From assembly GCA_910586965.1 (NCBI GenBank), contig CAJUMF010000004.1:62001-126000 (forward strand): 64,000 bases of DNA. Direction: 5' to 3'. Position 1 is the stretch's first letter. Each line of letters begins with the position of its first letter. Positions 33,818-42,392 of this stretch are shown piece by piece. The notes below the pieces were generated by a model that was given only the letters and a program-made list of their open reading frames with translations, did no database searches and was not told where the DNA came from. The translations under genes and the position numbers were made by a program. The stretch comes from an uncultured Dorea sp. Its GTDB lineage: Bacteria > Bacillota > Clostridia > Lachnospirales > Lachnospiraceae.

Positions 33818-34257
33818 TCTGGCAGTTTGATCTGTGTATGAAGGAGATGCTGGGGATGAAAGAGGTGGATGTGAAGGAATATTCACCTCTCACTCTGGCA
33901 TATATCGGTGACAGCATCTATGATCTGATCATCAAATCTTTTGTAGTAAATGAGGGAAACCGTCCGGTTAAGGAACTTCACCGGCAGGCCAGCCGTTTTG
34001 TGCAGGCTTCTGCCCAGTCCCGGATGATGCGCGTCCTGCAGGAGGAGCTGACCGAGGAGGAGCACGGAGTCTATAAGCGGGGAAGGAATGCGAAAAGCGT
34101 CTCCCCGGCCAAGAACCAGTCGGTCACAGACTACCGGAGGGCGACGGGCTTTGAGGCACTCATAGGATATCTTTATCTTAAGAAGGAATGGAAGCGGATG
34201 CTTGAGCTGATAAAGGAAGGCTTGAAAAGCTTAGAGGAAGCCGAAGGAGAGGTATGA
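33802..34257 (+). CDS. mrnC: Mini-ribonuclease III
   Basis: A 151-aa RNase III-like catalytic domain lacking the dsRNA-binding domain, known to mature 23S rRNA in Firmicutes. LTLAYIGDSIYDLII carries the signature Asp, and RATGFEALIGYLYL the second acidic site. Its position between cysS and rlmB is the conserved order. AGAAGGGG precedes the ATG, which lies inside the cysS end. It overlaps rlmB by 4 bases. Confidence 0.95.
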   Translation: MEESVIWQFDLCMKEMLGMKEVDVKEYSPLTLAYIGDSIYDLIIKSFVVNEGNRPVKELHRQASRFVQASAQSRMMRVLQEELTEEEHGVYKRGRNAKSVSPAKNQSVTDYRRATGFEALIGYLYLKKEWKRMLELIKEGLKSLEEAEGEV

Positions 34258-35009
34258 AAGAAGAGAAGAAGGTTAATGAAAATATGATCGAAGGGCGCAA
34301 TGCAGTGCTGGAGGCATTTCGCGCGGGAAAGCCCATCGACAAGCTGTTTGTGCTAGACGGGTGCACGGATGACCCTGTCCGTACGATCCTGCGGGAGGCA
34401 AAGAAGCATGATGTGATCTTACAGTTTGTGTCGAAGGAACGGCTTACAAAGCTCTCGGAGACGGGAAAACATCAGGGAGTGATAGCTTTTGCCGCTGCGT
34501 ATGAATACAGTTCCGTGGAGGATATGCTCGCTCTGGCGAAGGAGAGAGGGGAAGATCCTTTCTTGATTCTTTTGGATAATATTGAGGATCCGCATAATTT
34601 AGGAGCGATCATCCGTACAGCCAACCTGGCCGGAGCTCACGGAGTCATCATTCCGAAACGGAGGGCAGCAGGACTTACGGCGACGGTGGCAAAGACATCG
34701 GCAGGTGCCCTCAACTACACACCGGTTGCCAAGGTGACCAATCTTAAAAAGACGATGGAGGAGCTGAAGGAGAAGGGCTTGTGGTTTGTCTGCGCCGATA
34801 TGGATGGGGAACAGATGTATAAGCTTAACCTGACAGGTCCCATTGGGCTTGTGATCGGCAGCGAGGGAGAAGGTGTAAGCCGGCTGGTAAAGGAAACCTG
34901 TGATTTTGCCGCGGGTATTCCCATGAAAGGAGAGATTGATTCTCTCAATGCATCTGTGGCAGCGGGAGTGCTGGCCTATGAGATCGTAAGACAGAGGCTG
35001 TGCCGATGA
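34254..35009 (+). CDS. rlmB: 23S rRNA (guanosine-2'-O-)-methyltransferase RlmB-type
   Basis: A SpoU/TrmH-family SAM-dependent 2'-O-methyltransferase, 251 aa. The N-terminal substrate-binding part contains GRNAVLEAFRAG. The knotted SPOUT domain shows LLDNIEDPHNLGAIIRTA (motif 1), GLVIGSEGEGVSRL (motif 2) and IDSLNASVAAGVLAYE (motif 3). The start overlaps the mrnC stop, and the stop overlaps the sigH start. The exact rRNA or tRNA target is inferred from family and operon position. Confidence 0.93.
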   Translation: MKEEKKVNENMIEGRNAVLEAFRAGKPIDKLFVLDGCTDDPVRTILREAKKHDVILQFVSKERLTKLSETGKHQGVIAFAAAYEYSSVEDMLALAKERGEDPFLILLDNIEDPHNLGAIIRTANLAGAHGVIIPKRRAAGLTATVAKTSAGALNYTPVAKVTNLKKTMEELKEKGLWFVCADMDGEQMYKLNLTGPIGLVIGSEGEGVSRLVKETCDFAAGIPMKGEIDSLNASVAAGVLAYEIVRQRLCR

Positions 35010-35611
35010 ATTATTATAAACAGATGACGGATGAGCAGTTGATCAAAAAGCTCAGAGAAGGAGATTCGGGGATTATCGATTACTTGATGGATAAATATAA
35101 AAATACGGTTCGCAAAGAGGCCAATGCCATGTACCTTTTAGGAGGGGAGAATGACGATCTGATCCAGGAAGGGATGATCGGCTTGTTTAAGGCAGTGCAG
35201 GATTATGATCTGAAACAGGGTGCTTCCTTTTTCAGCTTTGCCAAATTGTGTATTACAAGGCAGATGTATTCAGCCATCGAGGCATCCAGACGAAAAAAAC
35301 ACGGGCCGCTCAATAGTTATGTTTCCTTTTATGAACAGGGGGAAGACGAGAGTACTCTTGAGGATACGATGGCGGCGAGTGGGGAGAGCAATCCGGAAGA
35401 GCTGTTTGTCAGCCAGGAGTATGTAAGGATCTTGCAGAGCCGTCTTGAGGAGAGCTTAAGCGACTTAGAAAACCGGGTGCTTTACCTTCACCTGATGGGG
35501 ACAGATTACAAGACGATTGCGAGGCTTTTAGATAAAAGCCCAAAGACAGTAGACAATGCCCTTCAGAGAATAAAAAATAAGACGGAAAAGATATTGGAAA
35601 AAGAATCATGA
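35006..35611 (+). CDS. sigH: RNA polymerase sporulation sigma factor SigH
   Basis: A 201-aa sigma-70-type factor. Region 2 is visible as LIQEGMIGLFKAVQDYD and the following FAKLCITRQMYSAIEASRRKKH. Region 4 is at about 140-195, with YKTIARLLDKSPKTVDNALQRIK as the -35-binding helix-turn-helix. In Bacillus and Clostridia SigH drives early sporulation genes. The ATG at 35006 overlaps the rlmB stop. Its place after cysE-cysS-mrnC-rlmB matches the Firmicutes order, but the yacP-like gene usually found here is absent. Confidence 0.92.
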   Translation: MNYYKQMTDEQLIKKLREGDSGIIDYLMDKYKNTVRKEANAMYLLGGENDDLIQEGMIGLFKAVQDYDLKQGASFFSFAKLCITRQMYSAIEASRRKKHGPLNSYVSFYEQGEDESTLEDTMAASGESNPEELFVSQEYVRILQSRLEESLSDLENRVLYLHLMGTDYKTIARLLDKSPKTVDNALQRIKNKTEKILEKES

Positions 35612-35617
35612 AGTATA

Positions 35618-35647
35618 TTGACAAACTGCCCCTTTATATTGTATATT
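35618..35647 (+). promoter_or_regulatory. promoter for tRNA-Thr
   Basis: TTGACA at 35618-35623, an 18-base spacer and TATATT at 35642-35647. The tRNA starts 43 bases later. Confidence 0.75.
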
Positions 35648-35689
35648 ATTAATGTTGCAAATCACATAAGCGACACGGTTTGCTTCTAA

Positions 35690-35762
<73 letters not shown>

Positions 35763-35788
35763 TTCATATGCATTTCTTGTGCAGGAAG

Positions 35789-35814
35789 ACTCTTGAGCAT
35801 TCAAGAGTTTTTTT
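35789..35814 (+). terminator. terminator after tRNA-Thr
   Basis: ACTCTTGA pairs with TCAAGAGT around GCAT and is followed by a T7 run. Confidence 0.92.
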
Positions 35815-35932
35815 GTGTGTAGAAGTAAAGCTTCAGGAGAAAAAAGTGTTGCAATCCTGCCTTGAAAGGTATATCTTTAAAACAGTTTCATGCAAATGAT
35901 ACATACTATGAAGGAAAGAGAGTTAAATATTT

Positions 35933-37291
35933 ATGAAGAGAGAGGGATTTAAGTCCCGCCTTGGCTTTTTGCTTGTCAGTGCGGGATGTGCAGTTGGTAT
36001 TGGAAATGTATGGAGGTTCCCATACGTAGTAGGAGAAAACGGCGGAGGTATCTTTGTACTTTTGTATTTGTTGTTCTTGATTGCTATGGGGATGCCGGTG
36101 CTCACCATGGAGCTGGCGGTGGGACGTGCCAGCAGAAAAAGTGCGGTGCTTGGTTATCAGGCGCTTGAAAAACCGGGGAGCAAGTGGCATATCCACGGGT
36201 GGTTCTGTATCTTTGGGTGTTATATGCTGATGATGTATTACACGACTGTCTCCGGGTGGATGGTCAGCTACTTTTTTAAATTTGCAGCGGGGACATTTAA
36301 GCCGGCCATGGGCGCGGAGGAAGTGGGAGCAGTGTTTTCAGAACTTTTGTCCTCACCGTCGGAGATGGGTGTCTGGATGGGGCTTACGGTTATTTTGGGA
36401 TTTTTTGTCTGTTCCAGAGGCTTGCAGAATGGGCTTGAGAAGATCAGCAAATTTATGATGGCGGCGCTCCTTTTGCTGATCCTTGTACTGGCAGCCCACA
36501 GTCTGCTTCTTTCCGGGGCAGCAGAAGGCGTTTCTTTCTATCTTGTGCCGAGTATCGAGAAAGTAAAGAGCGTCGGGATTACGAATGTCATCACAGAGGC
36601 TATGAACCAGTCGTTTTTCACCTTGAGTCTTGGAATCGCGGCTATGGAGATCTTCGGAAGCTATATGACAAAGGATCACACGCTGCCCGGGGAGGCGCTT
36701 AGAATCTGCGGGCTCGATACCTTTGTGGCAATCATGTCAGGCCTGATTATCTTCCCGGCATGCTTTTCCTATGGGGTGCAGCCGGACGCAGGCCCGTCGC
36801 TTATCTTTGTGACGCTGCCCAATGTATTCGTGAACATGGCGGGAGGACGCGTGTGGGGCGCACTCTTCTTCCTGTTTATGACCTTTGCAAGTTTTTCGAC
36901 GGTTATGGCTGTATTTGAAAATATCATCTCTTTCGCGGTAGATATGTTCGGAACAAGCCGGAAGAGGGCAGTGCTTATCAACGGAGTGCTCGTACTTATC
37001 GCAAGCCTTCCGTGTGTGCTGGGTTACAACGTATGGAGCAGCCTGCATCTTATCGGAGGGCGGGATGTCCTTGACAGCGAGGATTTTATCGTCAGCAACC
37101 TGCTGCTGCCGATAGGCTCCCTGATCTATCTTCTTTTCTGTGTCACCCGTTTCGGATGGGGATTTGATAAGTATTATGAGGAATGCAACCAGGGAGAGGG
37201 CATTAAGTTCCCGAAGATGCTGAAACCTTATTTTCAGTTTGTCCTGCCGGTGCTGATCGCGGCCATTCTCCTGCAGGGGCTTTTGCGGTAA
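35933..37291 (+). CDS. neurotransmitter:sodium symporter (NSS) family transporter
   Basis: A 452-aa Na+-coupled transporter with about 11-12 membrane helices, close to the bacterial LeuT/MhsT length. The first helix contains the family signature AVGIGNVWRFPYVVGENGGG, whose Gly and Asn bind substrate and Na+. Helix 6 and the SFFTLSLG segment are also recognisable. An AAGGAAAGAGAG ribosome site lies about 8 bases upstream. Substrates in the family are amino acids, often hydrophobic or aromatic. The next gene is a frameshifted amino-acid exporter-like gene. Confidence 0.93.
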   Translation: MKREGFKSRLGFLLVSAGCAVGIGNVWRFPYVVGENGGGIFVLLYLLFLIAMGMPVLTMELAVGRASRKSAVLGYQALEKPGSKWHIHGWFCIFGCYMLMMYYTTVSGWMVSYFFKFAAGTFKPAMGAEEVGAVFSELLSSPSEMGVWMGLTVILGFFVCSRGLQNGLEKISKFMMAALLLLILVLAAHSLLLSGAAEGVSFYLVPSIEKVKSVGITNVITEAMNQSFFTLSLGIAAMEIFGSYMTKDHTLPGEALRICGLDTFVAIMSGLIIFPACFSYGVQPDAGPSLIFVTLPNVFVNMAGGRVWGALFFLFMTFASFSTVMAVFENIISFAVDMFGTSRKRAVLINGVLVLIASLPCVLGYNVWSSLHLIGGRDVLDSEDFIVSNLLLPIGSLIYLLFCVTRFGWGFDKYYEECNQGEGIKFPKMLKPYFQFVLPVLIAAILLQGLLR

Positions 37292-37360
37292 TGCCGCGGT
37301 GCAGGAGGCGGAGACGCCGCATGGGTATTTCGGATAAAGTATGGACGGTAGAGGTGCGGT

Positions 37361-38570
37361 ATGGACTATGAATTGCTGCTGAATGAAGTGTTGAATATCG
37401 GGAAAGAGATGATTAAGAGCGGTGCGGAGACAGACCGTGCCGAAGACAGCATGTACCGGATGCTAGAGAGCTATGACCTGGAGCAGTGCAGCATTTTTGC
37501 CATCCAGAGCGACATACAGGCGACCATCAAGCCAAAGAACGGCTCTTTCATAACTCAGATCCGGAGGGTGCATAAGATAGGGCTTAATTATGACCGGTTA
37601 GATTACCTTAATAATCTTTCGCGGTACATCTGTAAAAACAAACCGTCTCTGGAAGAAATCAGGGAAAAATATGCGGAGGTGATGGACCGGAAACCGCAGC
37701 CGCTGTATTTAAAGTATATGTCCGCCATTATGGGGGGGCATCGGTTTCGGCGTTTATTTTGGATGCGACGCGGTGGATTCTGTTGTGGGAACATGCATCT
37801 GTGCGGTGTTTATCGTATATATGGGAAACGTCCTTGACAGAAAGGGCTACAGCCTTGTGGTCTATAATCTTGTCCTTGCGTTTCTGTCGTCTGCCGCCGT
37901 ATATATAGCCGGAGGGGCAGGGATTGGAAACCATCCGGACAGGATTGTGCTGGGGCTTAATATGGTGCTTATCAGCGGGCTTGGCGTTGCAAACGGCATC
38001 CGGGATGTGCTGAATAAGGCGTTTTTATCCGGTCTTCTGAATGTCGTCAATTCGTTTTTAGGGGCTGTCGCCATCGCCTGCGGGACAGGGCTAGCCATGA
38101 TGCTTTTTGAGGGGAAAATGTATGGGATGTACATTGCACCCAGCATCGCGGTGCAGTTCATTTCCTGCGGCATAGCCAGCATGGGGTTTGCCCTTATGTT
38201 CCAGGCAGCGGTCAGGCAGTCTGTTTCCGCAGGAATCGGCGGAACAGTCAACTGTGCCTGTTACCTTCTTGTGCAGGAACTTTCAGGAAATGATTTTGCG
38301 GCGGTCATGGCGGCGGCGACCTTTGTGGCGGCTTATGCGTATATCATGTCCAGGGTACACAGGGCGCCGGCGACGATTTTCCTTACGACGTCCATCATGC
38401 CGGTGATACCTGGGGCTACGCTGTTTTACATGATGCATGGGTTCGTGCAGGCAGATTACGGGCTGGCATTCCGGCAGACGATAGCGCTTGTGCAGACGTG
38501 CCTTGCAATCGCGTTCGGCTTTCTGGTCATAGAGATTGCCACGCGGTATACGGGCGGAAAGAGAGACTGA
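37361..38570 (+). pseudogene. threonine/serine exporter (ThrE-like), frameshifted at a G7 tract
   Basis: Joining two frames gives a ThrE-type protein of about 403 aa: a DUF1212 N-terminal part (residues 1-120) and a polytopic membrane part. The first frame reads well to YLKYMSAIMGG, then becomes unlike the family and stops at 37835-37837. The correct continuation, GIGFGVYFGCDAVDSVVGT, is in the next frame. One G too many in the run of seven at 37732-37738 explains the break. It may be a real mutation, a phase-variable tract or a sequencing error. If intact, it would export Thr/Ser or related small molecules. Confidence 0.85.
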
Positions 38571-38585
38571 TCAGTTCGTTGGATT

Positions 38586-38614
38586 TTGCCTTGTCTGCAT
38601 ATATAAATTATGAT
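38586..38614 (+). promoter_or_regulatory. promoter for glnS
   Basis: TTGCCT at 38586-38591, a 17-base spacer and TATGAT at 38609-38614, 36 bases before the glnS start. Confidence 0.6.
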
Positions 38615-38649
38615 AAGATGGACGCATGGTAAGATGAAGGAGGAGAAAT

Positions 38650-40317
38650 ATGGGAGAAGAGACAGTTTCCAAAAATTTTATTGAGCAGGAGATAGATGAG
38701 GATCTGAAAGAAGGGGTTTACAGCGGGGTATGCACCAGGTTTCCGCCCGAGCCGAACGGGTATCTGCACATCGGACATGCCAAGTCTATTATCTTGAATT
38801 CCGGACTTGCGAAGAAATATAACGGAACATTCCATCTGCGGTTTGACGATACGAACCCGACGAAAGAGGACATGGAGTATGTGGAGTCCATCAAGGAGGA
38901 TGTGGAATGGCTGGGCGCTGACTTTAAAGACCATCTGTACTATGCGTCAGATTATTTTGACATGATGTACGAGTGCGCCGTAAAACTGATTAAGAAAGGA
39001 AAGGCTTATGTGTGCGACCTGACTGCCGGCGAGATCAGGGAGTACCGGGGAACGCTCACGGAGCCGGGGAAGGACAGCCCTTACAGGAACCGTTCCGCAG
39101 AGGAGAATCTTGCGCTTTTCGAGGCGATGAAGAACGGGGAGTATAAGGACGGGGAGAAAGTGCTGCGGGCAAAGATTGACATGGCATCCCCGAATATCAA
39201 TATGCGCGACCCGGTCATCTACAGGGTGGCGCGGATGTCTCACCACAATACAGGGGATAAGTGGTGCATCTATCCGATGTATGACTTTGCACATCCGATT
39301 GAGGATGCGGTAGAGAAGATTACGCATTCTATCTGTACGCTTGAGTTTGAGGACCACAGGCCGCTCTATGACTGGGTGGTAAAGGAGTGCGGATTTGACC
39401 CGGCTCCCCGCCAGATTGAGTTTGCAAAGCTTTACCTCACCAATGTAGTGACAGGCAAGAGATACATCAAAAAACTGGTGCAGGACGGCATTGTGGACGG
39501 GTGGGACGACCCGCGCCTTGTGTCCATCGCCGCCCTCAGGAGAAGAGGCTTTACGCCGGAGTCGCTGCGGATGTTCGTGGAGCTGTGCGGAGTGTCAAAG
39601 AGCCAGAGTTCTGTGGACTATGCTATGCTTGAGTACTGCATCCGCGAAGATTTAAAACTGAAAAAGCCGCGCATGATGGCGGTGCTTGACCCGGTGAAAC
39701 TCATTATAGACAATTACCCGGAAGGCGAGACAGAGTATCTGGAGGCGGACAACAACCTTGAGAATCCGGAGCTTGGAAAGCGTAAGCTGCCATTTTGCCG
39801 GGAGCTTTACATTGAGCGGGAGGACTTTATGATAGAGCCTCCGAAGAAGTATTTCCGGCTGTTCCCGGGCAATGAAGTGCGGCTTATGAACGCATATTTT
39901 GTAAAATGTGAAAGCTATGAGACAGATGAAAACGGCAATGTGACTGCCGTTCACTGTACCTATGACCCGGAGACGAAGTGCGGCACGGGATTTACAGGAC
40001 GGAAAGTAAAAGGCACCATCCACTGGGTAGCTGCTCCTTACGCAAAGAAGGCGGAGGTAAGGCTCTATGAGAATCTGGTGGACGAGGAGAAGGGCGTCTA
40101 CAATAAAGAGGACGGCTCTCTGAACCTGAATCCCAATTCTCTTGAAATCCGTAAAAACTGCTATGTGGAGGACAGCTTTTCCGATGCTAAGGGGCATGAC
40201 AGTTTCCAGTTTGTGCGGAATGGGTATTTTTGCATTGATTCTAAAGATTCGACGCCGGAGAACCTGGTGTTTAACCGGATCGTGTCTTTGAAGAGCTCCT
40301 TTAAGCTGCCGAAATAA
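38650..40317 (+). CDS. glnS: glutaminyl-tRNA synthetase
   Basis: Charges tRNA-Gln; class I, 555 aa. FPPEPNGYLHIGHAKSI is the HIGH motif, RFDDTNPTKE follows, GVSKSQSSVDYAMLE includes the second signature region, and beta-barrel anticodon domains follow from about 340 (KKPRMMAVLDPVKLII). This form is GlnRS rather than GluRS because of the C-terminal beta-barrel instead of a helical anticodon domain. AAGGAGG precedes the ATG. The MocR-type gene begins 9 bases after the stop. Confidence 0.95.
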   Translation: MGEETVSKNFIEQEIDEDLKEGVYSGVCTRFPPEPNGYLHIGHAKSIILNSGLAKKYNGTFHLRFDDTNPTKEDMEYVESIKEDVEWLGADFKDHLYYASDYFDMMYECAVKLIKKGKAYVCDLTAGEIREYRGTLTEPGKDSPYRNRSAEENLALFEAMKNGEYKDGEKVLRAKIDMASPNINMRDPVIYRVARMSHHNTGDKWCIYPMYDFAHPIEDAVEKITHSICTLEFEDHRPLYDWVVKECGFDPAPRQIEFAKLYLTNVVTGKRYIKKLVQDGIVDGWDDPRLVSIAALRRRGFTPESLRMFVELCGVSKSQSSVDYAMLEYCIREDLKLKKPRMMAVLDPVKLIIDNYPEGETEYLEADNNLENPELGKRKLPFCRELYIEREDFMIEPPKKYFRLFPGNEVRLMNAYFVKCESYETDENGNVTAVHCTYDPETKCGTGFTGRKVKGTIHWVAAPYAKKAEVRLYENLVDEEKGVYNKEDGSLNLNPNSLEIRKNCYVEDSFSDAKGHDSFQFVRNGYFCIDSKDSTPENLVFNRIVSLKSSFKLPK

Positions 40318-40326
40318 GGGAAAACA

Positions 40327-41718
40327 ATGAATGAACTTACGATTGAATTAAGGGCGGAATCTAAGATTCCGCTCTATGAGCAGATATATGCTTTTATAAA
40401 AGAGGATATACAGAGCGGAAAGATTATGTGCGGGGAAAAACTTCCCTCCACACGGGCGCTGGCAAAACATCTGGAGGTGAGCAGGAGCACGGTAGAGCTT
40501 GCCTATGAGCAGCTTCTGTCGGAAGGCTTTATCGAATCGGAACCCTGCAGGGGCTTTTTTGCGGCGCAGATTGAAGAGCTTTATCATTTCAAGCCCATGC
40601 AGGCGAGGGAAGAAAAGAAAGACGACTGTGAAAAATACAGATATGACTTTACGCCCAACGGTGTGGATTTAAAGAGCTTTCCCTACAATGCGTGGCGGAA
40701 ACTGTCAAAAGATATTCTCATCGATGACAGGACGGAGCTTTTCTGCTCCGGGAACCCTCAGGGGGAATACGGATTCCGGAACGCCGTGTGCAATTATCTA
40801 TACCAGGCGAGAGGAGTGAACTGTACCCCGGGACAGGTTATCATAGGAGCGGGAAGCGATTATCTGTTCATGCTCCTTTCAATGATTCTTGGAACGAGCC
40901 GTAAGATAGCTTTTGAAGACCCAACCTACAAGCAGGCTTACCGTCTGGCAGGAAGTCTTTCCTACGAGCGCATTCCCATTCCCATGGACAAAAACGGGAT
41001 GCAGGTGGACAAGCTTTCTCAGACGGATGCGGACATCGCCTATGTAACGCCGTCACACCAGTATCCGACAGGAATCGTCATGCCAATCCGGCGGAGGATG
41101 GAGCTGCTTAAATGGGCGGGTGAAAAGGAGGGGCGCTATATCGTTGAAGACGATTATGACAGCGAATTCCGCTACAAGGGGAAACCGATACCTGCCCTCC
41201 AGGGTTACGATGCGGAGGGGAAAGTAATCTATCTGGGAACGTTTTCCAAATCTATTGCGCCCGCAATCCGGCTGAGCTATATGGTTCTCCCGGAGCCTCT
41301 TCTCGACATTTACCATGAAAGGCACAGTTTTGTAAATTCTACGGTGTCGAAGGTGGATCAGCTTATTGTACAGCGGTTTCTGGAAGAGGGGTTTTATGAA
41401 AGGCATCTGAACAGGATGCGCGCGCTCTATAAAAGCAGGCATGATGTGCTTATCGAGGCGTTGCGGCCATTTCACGGCATATGCCGGATTTCAGGAGAAC
41501 ATGCAGGAGTGCATCTGCTTTTGGCTTTCGAGGGAGATGTGCGGGAGGAAGAGCTGATACGCAGGGCAAAGGAGAGGGGAGTCCGGGTGTACGGGCTTTC
41601 TGACTATCGGCTCTGCAAAAGTGCGGCTGACCGGCCGACGGTGCTATTGGGATATGCAAATCTTTCAGAGGGGCAGATTAAGGATGCGGTGAGTATTCTA
41701 ACGCAAATTTGGATATGA
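40327..41718 (+). CDS. MocR-family (GntR-aminotransferase) transcriptional regulator
   Basis: A 463-aa regulator fusing an N-terminal GntR winged helix (residues 1-80, with KLPSTRALAKHLEVSRSTVE) to a class I aminotransferase-like domain. In the latter, VTPSHQYPTG and YLGTFSKSIAPAIRLSY mark the PLP pocket, with the Lys of FSKS as Schiff base. EDDYDSEFRY is the family's Asp-containing block. Known members control PLP or amino-acid metabolism. Its target is not evident; glnS lies 9 bases upstream and is probably co-transcribed. Confidence 0.93.
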   Translation: MNELTIELRAESKIPLYEQIYAFIKEDIQSGKIMCGEKLPSTRALAKHLEVSRSTVELAYEQLLSEGFIESEPCRGFFAAQIEELYHFKPMQAREEKKDDCEKYRYDFTPNGVDLKSFPYNAWRKLSKDILIDDRTELFCSGNPQGEYGFRNAVCNYLYQARGVNCTPGQVIIGAGSDYLFMLLSMILGTSRKIAFEDPTYKQAYRLAGSLSYERIPIPMDKNGMQVDKLSQTDADIAYVTPSHQYPTGIVMPIRRRMELLKWAGEKEGRYIVEDDYDSEFRYKGKPIPALQGYDAEGKVIYLGTFSKSIAPAIRLSYMVLPEPLLDIYHERHSFVNSTVSKVDQLIVQRFLEEGFYERHLNRMRALYKSRHDVLIEALRPFHGICRISGEHAGVHLLLAFEGDVREEELIRRAKERGVRVYGLSDYRLCKSAADRPTVLLGYANLSEGQIKDAVSILTQIWI

Positions 41719-41757
41719 TAACAGAGGGCTGTCGAATAATGACAGCCCTCCATATCC
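41711..41757. terminator. bidirectional terminator between convergent genes
   Basis: GAGGGCTGTC pairs with GACAGCCCTC around a 7-nt loop, extended by GGATATG with CATATCC. It serves the + strand regulator and the - strand gene that ends at 41773. Confidence 0.88.
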
Positions 41758-41772
41758 ATAATTCTTTTTTAA

Positions 41773-42240
41773 TTAATCTTCTTTATTTTTTTTGATCGTT
41801 TCTTTTACCGTCTCGGCAGCGCTCTCAGCTTTGCCTTTCAGCGCTTGCAGAGTCTTTTTTGTCTTTTCTTCTACAGCGTTAGTTATATCTTTTGTTTTAT
41901 CAGCTGCAGCGCTGGCAATGTCCTCTGCCTTATCTTCGACTGTGTCGGCGGCTTTTTCTACTTTATCAGCCGCAGTCTCGGCAGCTTCTTCCACTTTCTC
42001 TGCAACTTCTTCAGCCGCTTCCTTTGCAGTTTCGGCAGCCTGCGCTCCAGTGTTGAGGGACACATATTCACGATCGGAAACAGACTTTAAGTCATTGTCC
42101 AGATCGAAGTCTTCATCGTCGAAATCATCATCAAAATCTTCGTCATCTACATCACTTTTTTTCTTGATGAAATACACTGCACCTGCAACAACACCGGCGA
42201 TAGAAGCCAGCCCCAATAATTTTGTGATTATTTTTTTCAT
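41773..42240 (-). CDS. membrane-anchored LEA/apolipoprotein-like helical protein
   Basis: A 155-aa protein. A hydrophobic N-terminal anchor (residues 4-24) with KKK after it is followed by a strongly acidic stretch of Asp/Glu/Phe (32-50). Then about 90 residues of Ala/Glu/Lys amphipathic repeats (AEEVAEKVEEAAETAADKVE and similar) follow, like LEA group 3 or YtxH-type proteins. AAAGGAG lies before the start on the minus strand. The long frame on the other strand is Ser/Ala-rich shadow. Function is unknown; stress protection or surface spacing is possible. Confidence 0.85.
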   Translation of the reverse strand: MKKIITKLLGLASIAGVVAGAVYFIKKKSDVDDEDFDDDFDDEDFDLDNDLKSVSDREYVSLNTGAQAAETAKEAAEEVAEKVEEAAETAADKVEKAADTVEDKAEDIASAAADKTKDITNAVEEKTKKTLQALKGKAESAAETVKETIKKNKED

Positions 42241-42392
42241 ATTATAAATCTCCTTTCGCTCGTTTACAGCTTAATAGTGTTATTGTAATACTTTTTTCGG
42301 AAAAAATAAAGGGGAAGGTGATATTTTTAAAAATTTATGTTAAACTAATAGTGCTATTCCTATATATTCAAGTTAAATAAGGGGGGGATCGG

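Noticed and set aside
41792..42247. 151-codon plus-strand Ser/Ala/Phe-rich frame
   Set aside because: Opposite of the LEA-like gene, whose minus-strand ribosome site and anchor make it the real one.
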